A stretch of 64,000 bases of DNA from AP-15 sp963738185 (GCA_963738185.1 CAVTVA010000003.1:248001-312000); one strand, 5' to 3'; shown: positions 8,587 to 17,785, counted from the first letter of the stretch. The notes: a model not told the origin generated them from the sequence alone. Numbers and translations are program-made.

Positions 8587-10137
8587 TCAGGGGCCGTTGC
8601 CGGCCATGCCGTTGCCCTCGATCGACAGCCCGACGAACTGGGTCGTGCCGTGGCGGTCGATCAACAGCAGGATGTTGCCCTGCTTTGCCGCCTGCTTCAA
8701 TGCTGCGGCGGCGTCCTGCGGGGTGGTGACCGGCTTCTGATCGACCGAGACGATGACGTCCCCGGCTTGGATGCCCAAGGCCGAGACCGGGCTGTTGTCG
8801 GCGACGCGCAGCACGACCACGCCGCTGACGTCTTTGCCGATTTTGAGCTCGCTGCGCAGCTGCGGGTTGAGCGGGGCCAGCTGCATGCCGAGCGCGCTGG
8901 CGGCCCCAGCGCTGGGCTGCCCGGTGGAACCTTCGGCCGAGGCTTCTTCCTTGGCCGGCATTTCGCCGATGTCGGCCACCACCGTTTGGCTCTTGCCGTC
9001 GCGCATAAGGGTCAGCGGCAGCTTGCTGCCGACCGGCGTTTCGGCGACCAGGCGCGGCAGGTCGTGGACGTCGCCGATGACGTGATCGCCGGCCTTGACG
9101 ATCACGTCGCCGGGTTTGACGCCGGCCTTCGCCGCGGGGCTATCGGGCAGCACCGAGGCGACCAGCGCACCCTGCGGCTTTTCGAGCCCGAGGCTCTTGG
9201 CGATCGACGGGGTGACGTTCTGGATCGCGACGCCCAGCCAGCCCCAGGTCACCTTGCCGTGCGCTTTGAGCTGGCTGATGACGTATTTGGCGGTGTTCGA
9301 GGGGATCGCAAAGCCGATCCCGACCGAGCCGCCCGAAGGCGAATAGATTGCGGTGTTGATGCCGACGACCTGCCCCGAAAGATCAAAGGTCGGGCCCCCC
9401 GAATTGCCGCGGTTGATCGGCGCGTCGATCTGCAGAAAGTCGTCGTATGGGCCCTCGTTGATGTTGCGGCCGAGCGCCGAGACGATGCCCGCGGTCACGG
9501 TGCCGCCGAGACCGAACGGGTTGCCGACCGCGACGACCCAATCGCCGACTTTGACATCGTTGCTGTCGCCCCAGGCGACGTAAGGCAGCGGTTTTTTCGT
9601 ATCGATCTTGAGCAGCGCCAGATCGGTCCTCACATCGCGTGCGACGACCTTGGCCGGATGCGAGCTGTGATCCTGAAAGATGACCGAGACCTTGTCGGCG
9701 TTGGCGACCACATGGTTGTTGGTGACGATATAGCCGTGCGGATCGATAATGAACCCGGAACCGAGCGCCATGATCTTTTGCTGGGGATTGGCCTGGCCCG
9801 ACGGGTTCTGAAAGAACCGCCGCAGAAACTGATCAAAGGGCGTTTCGCCCGGGATGGCAGGGAGCCCGCCATTGCCGCTGTCGCTGCTGCTGTCGCCTTC
9901 GTCCTGGATCGCCGCCTGCTCGGTCATCTCGACCGACACATTGACCACCGCCGGCAGCACGCGGTCGGCCAGCGGGGCCAGGCTCGGCAGCTTGATCGGC
10001 GCCTGCTGCACCGCCTGCGTCAGGTTTAGGCCGGCGGCGGAATTGGCGTCAGCGGCCGACGCGGCCAATGCCGGCGCCAGCACCACCGCGGCGCACAGCG
10101 CACCCGCCAGGCTCGATCGAAGACAGCTCGCGATCAT
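8587..10137 (-). CDS. degP: Do/DegP-type periplasmic serine endoprotease
   Basis: 516 residues with an N-terminal signal peptide (hydrophobic core about residues 8-28). The trypsin-like domain carries the catalytic triad H142 ('TNNHVV'), D172 ('TDLALL') and S246 ('NRGNSGG'). Two PDZ domains follow, starting near residues 300 and 410 ('GALVASVLPDSPAAKAGVKP' and 'SPVSALGIQAGDVIVSVDQK'). It degrades or refolds misfolded periplasmic proteins. The gene is divergent from the ABC-type gene, and 15-bp direct repeats lie immediately upstream of its start. DegQ or MucD naming would also fit. Confidence 0.94.
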   Translation of the reverse strand: MIASCLRSSLAGALCAAVVLAPALAASAADANSAAGLNLTQAVQQAPIKLPSLAPLADRVLPAVVNVSVEMTEQAAIQDEGDSSSDSGNGGLPAIPGETPFDQFLRRFFQNPSGQANPQQKIMALGSGFIIDPHGYIVTNNHVVANADKVSVIFQDHSSHPAKVVARDVRTDLALLKIDTKKPLPYVAWGDSNDVKVGDWVVAVGNPFGLGGTVTAGIVSALGRNINEGPYDDFLQIDAPINRGNSGGPTFDLSGQVVGINTAIYSPSGGSVGIGFAIPSNTAKYVISQLKAHGKVTWGWLGVAIQNVTPSIAKSLGLEKPQGALVASVLPDSPAAKAGVKPGDVIVKAGDHVIGDVHDLPRLVAETPVGSKLPLTLMRDGKSQTVVADIGEMPAKEEASAEGSTGQPSAGAASALGMQLAPLNPQLRSELKIGKDVSGVVVLRVADNSPVSALGIQAGDVIVSVDQKPVTTPQDAAAALKQAAKQGNILLLIDRHGTTQFVGLSIEGNGMAGNGP

Positions 10138-10152
10138 GACAGTCCATCCATG

Positions 10153-10197
10153 CCAAACTTGACCGGGCCAAAATTGACCGGGCTAAAATTGCCCGGC
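10153..10197. repeat. Three tandem 15-bp direct repeats upstream of degP
   Basis: Three consecutive 15-bp units, CCAAACTTGACCGGG, CCAAAATTGACCGGG and CTAAAATTGCCCGGC, fill the 5' region just before the degP start. The TTGAC inside each unit reads as a -35-like hexamer on the plus strand. The array may be a regulator binding site or a simple slippage repeat. Confidence 0.7.
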
Positions 10198-10358
10198 GAG
10201 CGCCGACCCGCGTCGCCGCCGCGCGTGCTCGCAGAGAAATCGCGCAGCGATGGCGAAAGTTCCGGTGGCAACGAGGCCTCGATCGCCGACGACGCAGCCC
10301 GATTAAATTCGTATGCTGCGGGCTGATTGGCGATGTGAAAACCCGGGTTCGATCTCGG

Positions 10359-10418
10359 CTGACATAGAGGCCCGACTGACACAGAGGCCCTGACACGGAG
10401 GGCCGACCGACACAGAGG
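10359..10418 (+). repeat. Degenerate tandem repeat leading into the ABC-type gene
   Basis: Units CTGACATAGAGGCCCGA, CTGACACAGAGGCCC, TGACACGGAGGGCCGAC and CGACACAGAGG follow one another with a 15-17 bp period. The last unit supplies the AGAGGA ribosome site of the gene starting at 10424. Each unit contains a GAGG core, so copy number could influence translation initiation. That is inference. Confidence 0.6.
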
Positions 10419-10423
10419 AATTC

Positions 10424-13171
10424 ATGGGACGTTTGAGGATCGGCAACGCCGCCTTGGCATTATCGGCGAGGCTGCCGTTTTCGAAGCTGTTCCGCCGTCC
10501 GGCGCCGGACGGGGCGGGCGACGGGCTCGAGCCGTCGATCTACGGGTTCATCGTGCGCTACAGCTGGCGCGACCAGATCTATGTCGTGGCCATGACTCTG
10601 CTGTCGTTCCCGTTTTTCTATTATTCTCTAGACTTGCCCAAATATATCATCAATCGCGCGATCTCCGGCAAGCATTTTCCGCAATGGTTTCTTGGCTTGG
10701 AATTGAGCCAAATTCCCTACCTGATCGTGCTTTGCGGCATCTTTCTGGCCCTGGTCCTGGTCAACGGCTGGTTCAAATTGCACGTCAACGTCAAAAAGGG
10801 GCAGCTCGGCGAGCGCATGCTGCGCCGCCTGCGCTACGAGCTGTACCAGCGCCTGTTGCGCTTTCCGCTGCACCATTTCGATCGAACGGCAAGCGGCCAG
10901 ATCGTCGCCATGGTCACCGCCGAGCTGGAGCCGGTCGGCGGGTTTGTCGGCGAGGCCTTTGCGGTGCCGATTTCGCAGACCGGGACCCTGCTGACCATCC
11001 TGTTCTTCATGTTCGTGCAAAACCCGGTGCTGGGCGCCGCGGCGTTGGCCTTCTACCCATTGCAAGGCTATCTGATCCCAAAGATGCAGCGCATCATCCG
11101 GGCCCTCGGCCGCACCCGGATCCGCAAAATCCGCGGTCTGTCCGACCGCATCGCCGAGTCGATCGCCGCCAGGGTCGAGATCCGCGTCAATGACGGCGCG
11201 CCCTATCAGCTCGCCGAGATCGCGCACCGCCTCGGAGAGATTTACGATATTCGGCTTGAAATCTATAACAGGAAGTTTTTTGTCAAGTTTCTCAACAACC
11301 TTATTGGCAATTTGACGCCTTTTTTCTTCTATTCGATCGGCGGGTATCTGGTGATCAAAGGCGACTTGTCCTTGGGGGCGCTGGTCGCCGTGCTCGCCGC
11401 CTATGAGCACATGTCGTCGCCATGGAAAGAGCTGCTCGACTATTATCAAAACCAGCAGGACGTGGCGATCAAATACGAGCAGGTCGTCGAGCAGTTCCAC
11501 GTCGCCGAAATGGTCGATCAGCGATTGCTGACCGAGGAACCGCAGCGGGTCGAGCCGTTCGTCGGCGAGATTGCGGCAAACCACGTCGACGTTGTCGACA
11601 GCGACGGCATTCATCTGCTCGAAGGGATTGACTTCGCGTTTCCGGTCGGCGCCGATGTCGGGATCGTCGGCCACAGCAACAGCGGCCGAAACATGCTGCC
11701 GCAGCTGCTCGCCCGTCTGGTCTCGCCGACGAGCGGCTATCTGACCATCGGCGGGGCAGATCTCAACACCATGCTGTTTGCGCTCTCCGGCCGCCATATC
11801 GGCTATGTCGGACCGACCAGCTACCTGTTCTCGGCGAGCGTGCGCGACAATCTTTTGGTCGGGCTGCGGCATCGCCCGCGCGAGCTGCCCGACTACGATG
11901 CCGCGGACAAGGCCAAGCGCGAACGCGCCATCGAGGAGGCGCGTCTTTCAGGCAACAGCGCGCACGATATTGCCGCCGATTGGACCGATTACCAGCAGGC
12001 GGGGGTGGCCGACCCGGCTGGGCTCGAGACTCGTATCCTCGAGGTGCTGCGGCTCGTCGATCTCGACGAGGACGCTTATTCGTGGGGGCTGCGCGGCCGG
12101 CTCGATCCTGATCGGCAGCCCGAAATCGCGACGCGGGTCGTCGAGGCGCGGCAGGTGCTGGCCGACCGGTTCGCCGACAGCGGCGTCGCCGATCTGGTCG
12201 AGCGGTTTGCGCCCGATCGCTACAACACCAATTCCACGATCGGCGCCAATTTGCTGTTCGGCACCTCGATCGGGCCGGTGTTCGAAGGCGACGGGATGGC
12301 CCGCAACCTTTATGTGCGAAGCGTGCTCGACGGGCAGGGGCTGCGGCCGGACCTGATCCGGATCGGCACGCAGCTGGCGCGAACCAGCATCGAGCTGTTC
12401 GCCGGGATGCAGCCGGAGCATCAGTTCTTTGAAGAGTTCAGCTTTCTCGGGGCCGAGGACCTGCCGGAATTCGAGCGGATTGTGACCCGCATCGACAAGA
12501 TGGGCATCGACAATCTGCTGCCCGAGGAGCGGGCGCGGCTGATCGGCCTCGCCTTGCGGCTGATCGCCACCCGCGACCCGCTCGGGCTGCTCGACGAGGC
12601 CTTGCAGCAGCGAATCCTCGAGGCGCGGCGGAGCTTTGCCGCGGGGCTGCCCGAGGATTTGCGCGGCTCAGTCGAATTCTTCGACCCCGAGCGCTACAAC
12701 GCCGCGGCCTCGATCCAGGAAAACGTGCTGTTTGGGACCATCGTGCGCGGCGAGGCAGGGACCCGCGAGCGCATCAACGGGACGATGAGCCAAGTGCTCG
12801 ACGAGCTCGGGCTGCGCGAGACGATCATCGCGGTCGGGCTCGATTATCCGGTCGGCACCGGCGGCTCGCGGCTGTCGGAAACCCAGCGGCAAAAGATCGC
12901 GATCGCCGCAGCCGTGCTGAAGCGGCCGGACATCGTCGCGTTCAACGACGCTACCGCGGTGCTCGACGGGCCGACCGAAGCCGCCATTATCGAGCGCCTG
13001 AAACACGAGCTCGCGGGCCGCAGCCTGGTGTGCAGCCTGCACCGCCCGCGTCTGGCCTCGGCCTTTGACCGCATCCTGGTCATGGATCAGGGGCGGCTGG
13101 TCGAGCAGGGCGATTATGACGAGCTGCAAAAGCCCGGCAGCCCGCTGGCCCCGCTGATGGCGGCGGAGTAG
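10424..13171 (+). CDS. ABC exporter-like protein with degenerate ATPase motifs and a large insertion
   Basis: 915 residues. Residues about 40-350 form an ABC type-1 exporter membrane domain ('FDRTASGQIVAMVTAELEP', hydrophobic segments near 53-70, 97-115, 183-215 and 295-325). The ATPase domain is altered at every motif: Walker A reads GHSNSGRN (416-423, Lys and Ser/Thr lost), the Q-loop reads VGPTSYLF, the signature is LSETQ, and Walker B is FNDATAVLD (Asp to Asn, Glu to Asp). The H-loop His in 'SLHRP' remains. About 280 extra residues separate the Q-loop from the signature and contain two further Q-loop-like copies ('YNTNSTIGANLLFGT', 'YNAAASIQENVLFGT'). It is probably an inner-membrane protein with weak or no ATPase activity. 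Confidence 0.82.
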   Translation: MGRLRIGNAALALSARLPFSKLFRRPAPDGAGDGLEPSIYGFIVRYSWRDQIYVVAMTLLSFPFFYYSLDLPKYIINRAISGKHFPQWFLGLELSQIPYLIVLCGIFLALVLVNGWFKLHVNVKKGQLGERMLRRLRYELYQRLLRFPLHHFDRTASGQIVAMVTAELEPVGGFVGEAFAVPISQTGTLLTILFFMFVQNPVLGAAALAFYPLQGYLIPKMQRIIRALGRTRIRKIRGLSDRIAESIAARVEIRVNDGAPYQLAEIAHRLGEIYDIRLEIYNRKFFVKFLNNLIGNLTPFFFYSIGGYLVIKGDLSLGALVAVLAAYEHMSSPWKELLDYYQNQQDVAIKYEQVVEQFHVAEMVDQRLLTEEPQRVEPFVGEIAANHVDVVDSDGIHLLEGIDFAFPVGADVGIVGHSNSGRNMLPQLLARLVSPTSGYLTIGGADLNTMLFALSGRHIGYVGPTSYLFSASVRDNLLVGLRHRPRELPDYDAADKAKRERAIEEARLSGNSAHDIAADWTDYQQAGVADPAGLETRILEVLRLVDLDEDAYSWGLRGRLDPDRQPEIATRVVEARQVLADRFADSGVADLVERFAPDRYNTNSTIGANLLFGTSIGPVFEGDGMARNLYVRSVLDGQGLRPDLIRIGTQLARTSIELFAGMQPEHQFFEEFSFLGAEDLPEFERIVTRIDKMGIDNLLPEERARLIGLALRLIATRDPLGLLDEALQQRILEARRSFAAGLPEDLRGSVEFFDPERYNAAASIQENVLFGTIVRGEAGTRERINGTMSQVLDELGLRETIIAVGLDYPVGTGGSRLSETQRQKIAIAAAVLKRPDIVAFNDATAVLDGPTEAAIIERLKHELAGRSLVCSLHRPRLASAFDRILVMDQGRLVEQGDYDELQKPGSPLAPLMAAE

Positions 13172-13185
13172 GGCGGCGGCGAAGC

Positions 13186-14568
13186 TCACTCGGCTTTGTA
13201 GGCGACGCGGTAGACGACGCCGTTGCCGTCGTCGCTGAACAGCAGCGAGCCGTCCTTGGCAAAGGCCACGTCCACCGGGCGGCCCCACACATCCTGATTG
13301 TTGGCGACAAAACCGACGACAAAATCCTGATACTCGCCGGTCGGCTTGCCGTTCTTGAACGGCACCCGGATAATCTTGTAGCCGGTGCGCAGCGCTCGGT
13401 TCCACGAGCCGCGCAGGGCGACAAAGGCGTCGCCCTTCCAATCCGGCGGAAATTGCCCACCGGGGTTGAACGCCATGCCGAGCGGCGCCGAGTGCGGCTG
13501 GATCAGGACGTCGGGCACGGTGACGTCATGCGCGAGATCGGGTCGCCGGCCGCCGCCGGGGCGAGTATCCAGATGGTCGCCGATATAGTACCAGGGCCAG
13601 CCGTAAAACGCCCCCCGCTCAACATCGGTGACATAATCGGGCGGCAGGTTGTCGCCCAACAGATCGCGCTCGTTGGTCGCGCAATAGACCGTGCCGGTGC
13701 CGGGCTGCACCGCAAGCCCCGAGCAGTTGCGGATGCCGGAGGCAAACACCCGCTTCTCGTTGCCCTCCGGGGTATAGGTCAGCACGTTGGCCCGCCATTC
13801 CTCGCGGTCCCAGGCCGAACCCGGCGAATGGCTCTTCTCGAATGCCGCGAAATCAGCCGGCCGCGGCCCCATGTCTGCGGCGACGTTGCTCGCCGAGCCG
13901 ACCGCGACGTACATGGTCTTGCCGTCAGGCGAAAAGGCGACGTCGCGGGTCCAATGATTGCCGCCGGTGGCGAGATCTGACACGACCGTCTGCGGGGCGC
14001 CGGAGGCGGTCAGATCGCCGCTGCGATACGGGAAGCGCACCACCTTGCCGAATTCGCCGACATAGACCCATTTCGGATCGGGACCCGGCGGGTAGAACGC
14101 AATCCCGTACGCATCGCGCAGGCCGGTGGCAAAAGTCTCGACCTTGGGGCTGCTCATATCGGCCCCGGCGCGGATGGCCATGACCTTTCCCTCGGGCCGG
14201 CTGAGGGCGAGGAAAATATCGCCGTTGGGTGCCGTCCGCAGGACCCGCGCGCCGACCATCCCGCTGACAAACGGCTCGACCGTAAAGCCCGGCATGGTCT
14301 TGAGCTCGGCGCCGGCCGGCTTGGGAATGACCTTTGAGCGGTTGGCGGTCGGCGGCGTCGCCAGGGGCGCCGGCATATCGGCGGGCGTGATCTTGCGCAT
14401 CACCCCCGGGGCGTCGGTTTTCCAGTCGCCATAGGCCGCGCTGCCGGTGCGGACGCTCTGCGCCGAGGCGAATGTCGGTGCGGCTGCGATCGCCGCAAGC
14501 ATAGTGCATGCCGTGATCGCGAGATGCTTGGTCATTGGCGCCGTCCCTGTCATCAGTTGCGTTTTCAT
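13186..14568 (-). CDS. PQQ-type sorbosone dehydrogenase-like beta-propeller protein (secreted)
   Basis: 460 residues (449 if translation starts at the ATG at 14535, which begins directly at the signal peptide 'MTKHLAITACTMLAAIAAAP'). After cleavage near 'FASAQS' comes a soluble six-bladed propeller related to L-sorbosone and aldose sugar dehydrogenases: 'GLRDAYGIAFYPPGPDPKWV', 'TRDVAFSPDGKTMYVAVGS', 'RNCSGLAVQPGTGTVYCATN', 'VPFKNGKPTGEYQDFVVGF'. These act in the periplasm, often with PQQ. The cytochrome c gene 41 bp upstream on the same strand would be a natural electron acceptor. Confidence 0.85.
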   Translation of the reverse strand: MKTQLMTGTAPMTKHLAITACTMLAAIAAAPTFASAQSVRTGSAAYGDWKTDAPGVMRKITPADMPAPLATPPTANRSKVIPKPAGAELKTMPGFTVEPFVSGMVGARVLRTAPNGDIFLALSRPEGKVMAIRAGADMSSPKVETFATGLRDAYGIAFYPPGPDPKWVYVGEFGKVVRFPYRSGDLTASGAPQTVVSDLATGGNHWTRDVAFSPDGKTMYVAVGSASNVAADMGPRPADFAAFEKSHSPGSAWDREEWRANVLTYTPEGNEKRVFASGIRNCSGLAVQPGTGTVYCATNERDLLGDNLPPDYVTDVERGAFYGWPWYYIGDHLDTRPGGGRRPDLAHDVTVPDVLIQPHSAPLGMAFNPGGQFPPDWKGDAFVALRGSWNRALRTGYKIIRVPFKNGKPTGEYQDFVVGFVANNQDVWGRPVDVAFAKDGSLLFSDDGNGVVYRVAYKAE

Positions 14569-14609
14569 TGGCGATGATCACCTGCGAGCCCCGTCGCGTC
14601 CAAGAGGGC

Positions 14610-15200
14610 TCAGCGCAAATCGGCAAGATAGCCGGCGATTTTCGTCCGATCCGCCGGCGACAAGCTTTGCATCAGGGCCGACATCGCGGTGCTGTTGGCG
14701 CGCTCGCCGTCGGCATAGGCGTTCATCGTGTCGATCAGGTAGGCCGCAAACTGGCCGGCGAGGCGGGGCGCAACCCCGGAGGGGCTGACCCCGCCGGTAA
14801 AATCGGCGTGATGGCAGGCTTGGCAGGTGGCGATCGCGGCCGGAGCGGCGGGCAGCTTGGCCTGTGATGGCGCCGGCCATTTGGCGCTGCCAAATTGCGC
14901 GACAATCATCGCCACGTCCGTCGCGCTCAGGCTCTCTGCGACCGACGACATGATCTGGCTGTCGCGGTCGCCGTTCTTGTAGTCGCTGAGCTGCTTTCGC
15001 AGATAACCGGCCTGCTGCCCCCAGATGATCGGCACTGTGTGATCGGACGGAACGCCATCGCGGCCGTGGCAGGAGGCGCAGAGCTGCGTCTTGGACGGGC
15101 CGACGTCAGCCGTCGCGGCTCCAGCGCTAGGCATGCACATCGCAACGACGGCCAAGATGAGGCGCGAGAAGGGGGCATCCGCCCGGCACAGCCTCGGCAC
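14610..15200 (-). CDS. Diheme c-type cytochrome (cytochrome c4-like)
   Basis: 196 residues from a GTG at 15200, chosen because it places a good signal peptide ('FSRLILAVVAMCMPSAGAA') at the N-terminus. The same frame runs open upstream through the neighbouring gene, but that part is meaningless. Two haem-binding sites are visible: C41-A-S-C44-H45 and C126-Q-A-C129-H130, in two similar halves as in cytochrome c4. The start lies 14 bp after the esterase stop and the stop 41 bp before the sorbosone-dehydrogenase-like gene, suggesting one operon. Haem attachment would need the Ccm system encoded at 32.9-36.5 kb. Confidence 0.88.
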   Translation of the reverse strand: MPRLCRADAPFSRLILAVVAMCMPSAGAATADVGPSKTQLCASCHGRDGVPSDHTVPIIWGQQAGYLRKQLSDYKNGDRDSQIMSSVAESLSATDVAMIVAQFGSAKWPAPSQAKLPAAPAAIATCQACHHADFTGGVSPSGVAPRLAGQFAAYLIDTMNAYADGERANSTAMSALMQSLSPADRTKIAGYLADLR

Positions 15201-15214
15201 AGACGGACGCCGCG

Positions 15215-16126
15215 TCAGGCGAGGCCGAGCTTGGGCCGCACCCATCGGGCCAGCTTGCCGATCGCCAGATCGGCTTCGGGAGCGGTGCCGGCCAGGAACT
15301 GAAAGACGTGCTGCATCTCCGGCACGATTTCGAGCGTCACCTCGACGCCGGCTTTGCGCGCGACATCGGCAAGCCTGCGGCTGTCGTCGAGCAATGTCTC
15401 GTCGGCCCCGACCTGAATGTACATCGGCGGCAGGCCTTTGAGGTCGGCCAGAAGCGGGTTGGCGAGCGGGTCCTGGCGGTTGCCGGTTTCGCCGAGGAAC
15501 ATCCCGGCCATCGCCTCGATGATCTCGCGGGTCACCAGAAGGTCCCGCCCGGCGTTGGTCGCAAAAGTCTCGCCGGTCGCCTCCATGTCGAGCCAGGGCG
15601 ACAGGGGCATCGTCGCCGCCGGCATCGGCAGGCCCTGTTGGCGCATGCGCAGAAGCGTGGTCACGGCGAGGCCGCCGCCCGCCGAATCGCCAATCAACGC
15701 GACACGATCCGGCCGGATGCCCTGATCGAGCAGCCATTGGTAGCTCATTGCCATGTCGTTGACCGGGCCGGGGTGGATGTGCTCGGGCGCCCGCCGGTAA
15801 TCGACGATCAGCGCGCGGCAGCCGATCGCCTTGGCAACATGGGCGTAGGTCTTGCGGTGCGTGTACATCGAGGCCACGACATAGCCGCCGCCATGCGCGC
15901 ACAAGAGCACGCGGTCCTCGGCGCAGCCTTTTGGCGCCGCCCACAGCGCCTGGACCTCGCCGGCGGCGGTTTCGATGTAATCGACGCCGCCTGGCTCGCC
16001 GGTGATGCTGTCCCATTTGTCGAACATATGGCGCAATTCATCGAGCGGCATCTCCGGGTTCGCCTGCAACACCGCGACCCAGCTGCGGTAGAGCGTGTTC
16101 AGTTCCTCGGCCTCTTTGCTCGCCAT
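15215..16126 (-). CDS. Alpha/beta-hydrolase fold esterase (hormone-sensitive lipase family)
   Basis: 303 residues. The oxyanion motif HGGG (residues 78-81), the nucleophile elbow G146-D-S148-A-G, an acid in 'GADETLLDDS' (about 242-246) and the catalytic histidine in 'MQHVFQ' (H273) identify an HSL-type carboxylesterase. The family acts on short-chain esters and drug-like esters. The ATG at 16126 is preceded by GGAGGAGGAAA. The frame is open further upstream to 17653 only because of high GC. It is the probable first gene of an esterase-cytochrome-dehydrogenase run. Confidence 0.9.
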   Translation of the reverse strand: MASKEAEELNTLYRSWVAVLQANPEMPLDELRHMFDKWDSITGEPGGVDYIETAAGEVQALWAAPKGCAEDRVLLCAHGGGYVVASMYTHRKTYAHVAKAIGCRALIVDYRRAPEHIHPGPVNDMAMSYQWLLDQGIRPDRVALIGDSAGGGLAVTTLLRMRQQGLPMPAATMPLSPWLDMEATGETFATNAGRDLLVTREIIEAMAGMFLGETGNRQDPLANPLLADLKGLPPMYIQVGADETLLDDSRRLADVARKAGVEVTLEIVPEMQHVFQFLAGTAPEADLAIGKLARWVRPKLGLA

Positions 16127-16233
16127 CGTTTCCTCCTCCGCTCCAGAAGCCGGCATTGCGCCGCTCGGCCCGTGTAGGCGGAAGAGCTGCCCGGCCTTCC
16201 GGGGCGGCGCATTCCGCCACCTTCCGGCTCGGT

Positions 16234-17604
16234 TCAGATAACGAAACCGTGGCCGCGCGCCGGCAATTCCACCTTGCCGCCGCACTCGCGGGCGATCACC
16301 GGCATCACCTCCTCGGCGAAGATCTGCATCTGCTCCTCGACCTCCGGCGCCTCGAACCCGCCGAGCTCGAACCACCCGAGAAAGCAGAAATCGTCGTAAC
16401 CGCATTCGCTGCGCATCTTCATGATCTTGTCGATCACAAACTGCTTCGAGCCGTGGATCGCAATCTCGCGCTCGCGCAGCATCTGGGCGGTGACTTTCTT
16501 GTTCAGGTCGAACATCGGCTCGTCGAGCCGCGCCACCACCGCGCCAAAGCCGAACGGCCCGTAATAGTCGAACTGCAGCTCGATCGCCCGCGCCGCCCGC
16601 TCGAGCGCCTCCTTCTCCTTGCCCGGGCGGGTGATGTGCAGATAGCGGCTGGTCATGATCCCGCGGCGCTTGCCCGCGTCCCAGCCGAATTTGAATTTCC
16701 CGCGATCGTGCAAATCGGGGAAGCCGGCCTTTTCCGCTGCCTCGTAGTAAATCTCGATGTTGCGGCGCAGCCGGTCGTTGGGCTCGGCGATCATCACCCC
16801 ATTGATCCCGTGCTCGGCCGCGAATTTGAGCGAGCGGGCGCTGGTCAAGGGTTCCCACAGCTGCGGGTGCGGCTTTTGCACCGGCTGCGGAAATACCTGC
16901 AATTCCTTCAACGTGGTCGTGGTCGCCTGCACCGGGTTGCCGGCCGAGTACATGTCGGGGTCGCCGAGCTTGATCACGTCCTCCAACCGGCGGCCCGCCT
17001 TGTCCCGCTGGAAATAGGCGATAGTCTGCTTGTGGTTCCACTTGGTGTAGCTGGGCGGCACCGAGAAGTTCTCGCCGTGATGCGAGAACGACGGCTCGGT
17101 CCAGCACTTCTTCATGATCGTAATGGCTTCTTCGAAGGCCTTGCGGTTGCGCTCCTGGTCCTGGATCGTCGAGCCATAGGGGCGGCCGAGCGTTTCGTTC
17201 TCGCGCGGCTGATAGCCGCGGCCAATGCCGCATTCGACCCGCCCGCCGCTGATCACGTCGAGGGTGGCGATCTGCTCGGCGAGCCGCACCGGGTGGTGCC
17301 ACACGATGATGTTGGCGCACTGGCCGAGCCGGATGCGCTTGGTATGGGCGGCCACGCTCATCTGCACCATCAGCGGGTTGGGGCTCATCTCGGCGCCCTC
17401 CGGCTGAAAATGGTGCTCGGTCAGCCAGAACGACTGATAGCCTAGCTTTTCGGCGAGGATGCCCTGGCGCACTTGGTTGACCAAGGTCTCTTGGGCCACC
17501 TGGTGGACCTCGGCCAACGACCCGTCGTTGAGGGTCACGCCGTCTTTGGTGGTGATCACCGGCAGGCTCGACGCGCCATTGTGAAAGACGCCGATTTCCA
17601 GCAT
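16234..17604 (-). CDS. LLM-class flavin-dependent oxidoreductase (alkanal monooxygenase-like)
   Basis: 456 residues, a luciferase-like TIM barrel. 'GYQSFWLTEHHFQPEGAEMS' is the classic TEHH-containing N-terminal motif. 'KRIRLGQCANIIVWHHPVRL' and 'SGGRVECGIGRGYQPREN' form the flavin-binding core. About 100 extra C-terminal residues ('EVEEQMQIFAEEVMPVIAREC') match the larger members of the group. The frame extends to 17724, but the ATG at 17604 has GAGGGAGGAG before it and opens the conserved domain. It is separate in sequence from the smaller LLM protein at 3604-4458. Confidence 0.9.
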   Translation of the reverse strand: MLEIGVFHNGASSLPVITTKDGVTLNDGSLAEVHQVAQETLVNQVRQGILAEKLGYQSFWLTEHHFQPEGAEMSPNPLMVQMSVAAHTKRIRLGQCANIIVWHHPVRLAEQIATLDVISGGRVECGIGRGYQPRENETLGRPYGSTIQDQERNRKAFEEAITIMKKCWTEPSFSHHGENFSVPPSYTKWNHKQTIAYFQRDKAGRRLEDVIKLGDPDMYSAGNPVQATTTTLKELQVFPQPVQKPHPQLWEPLTSARSLKFAAEHGINGVMIAEPNDRLRRNIEIYYEAAEKAGFPDLHDRGKFKFGWDAGKRRGIMTSRYLHITRPGKEKEALERAARAIELQFDYYGPFGFGAVVARLDEPMFDLNKKVTAQMLREREIAIHGSKQFVIDKIMKMRSECGYDDFCFLGWFELGGFEAPEVEEQMQIFAEEVMPVIARECGGKVELPARGHGFVI

Positions 17605-17785
17605 CGCAGCTCCTCCCTCTTGCGCCCGGGCGGGCTTGCCTTCCCGCCGCCATCCTTGCAGCGGGGCGGGAAAGCCGCGCCGTCCCAGGATTTCGAGGTT
17701 GGCCCCGATCAGTCCCGCAGTCAATTACGCAGGGGAGGCGTCCTCGCCGGCCCCGCTAGAGCTCCTCTTGGACGCGCAGGGCCAG

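Noticed and set aside
8449..10029. A 526-codon plus-strand open frame opposite degP
   Set aside because: It is the complement of a clear Do protease gene; long antisense frames are expected at this GC content, and its translation has no recognisable domain.
14610..16016. A 468-residue cytochrome c with a long N-terminal extension
   Set aside because: The first 272 residues are an off-frame reading of the esterase gene. GTG 15200 gives a proper signal peptide.
15215..17653. An 812-residue esterase fused to an oxidoreductase-like N-terminus
   Set aside because: The upstream part is an out-of-frame reading of the LLM gene. A strong ribosome site and ATG at 16126 mark the true esterase start.
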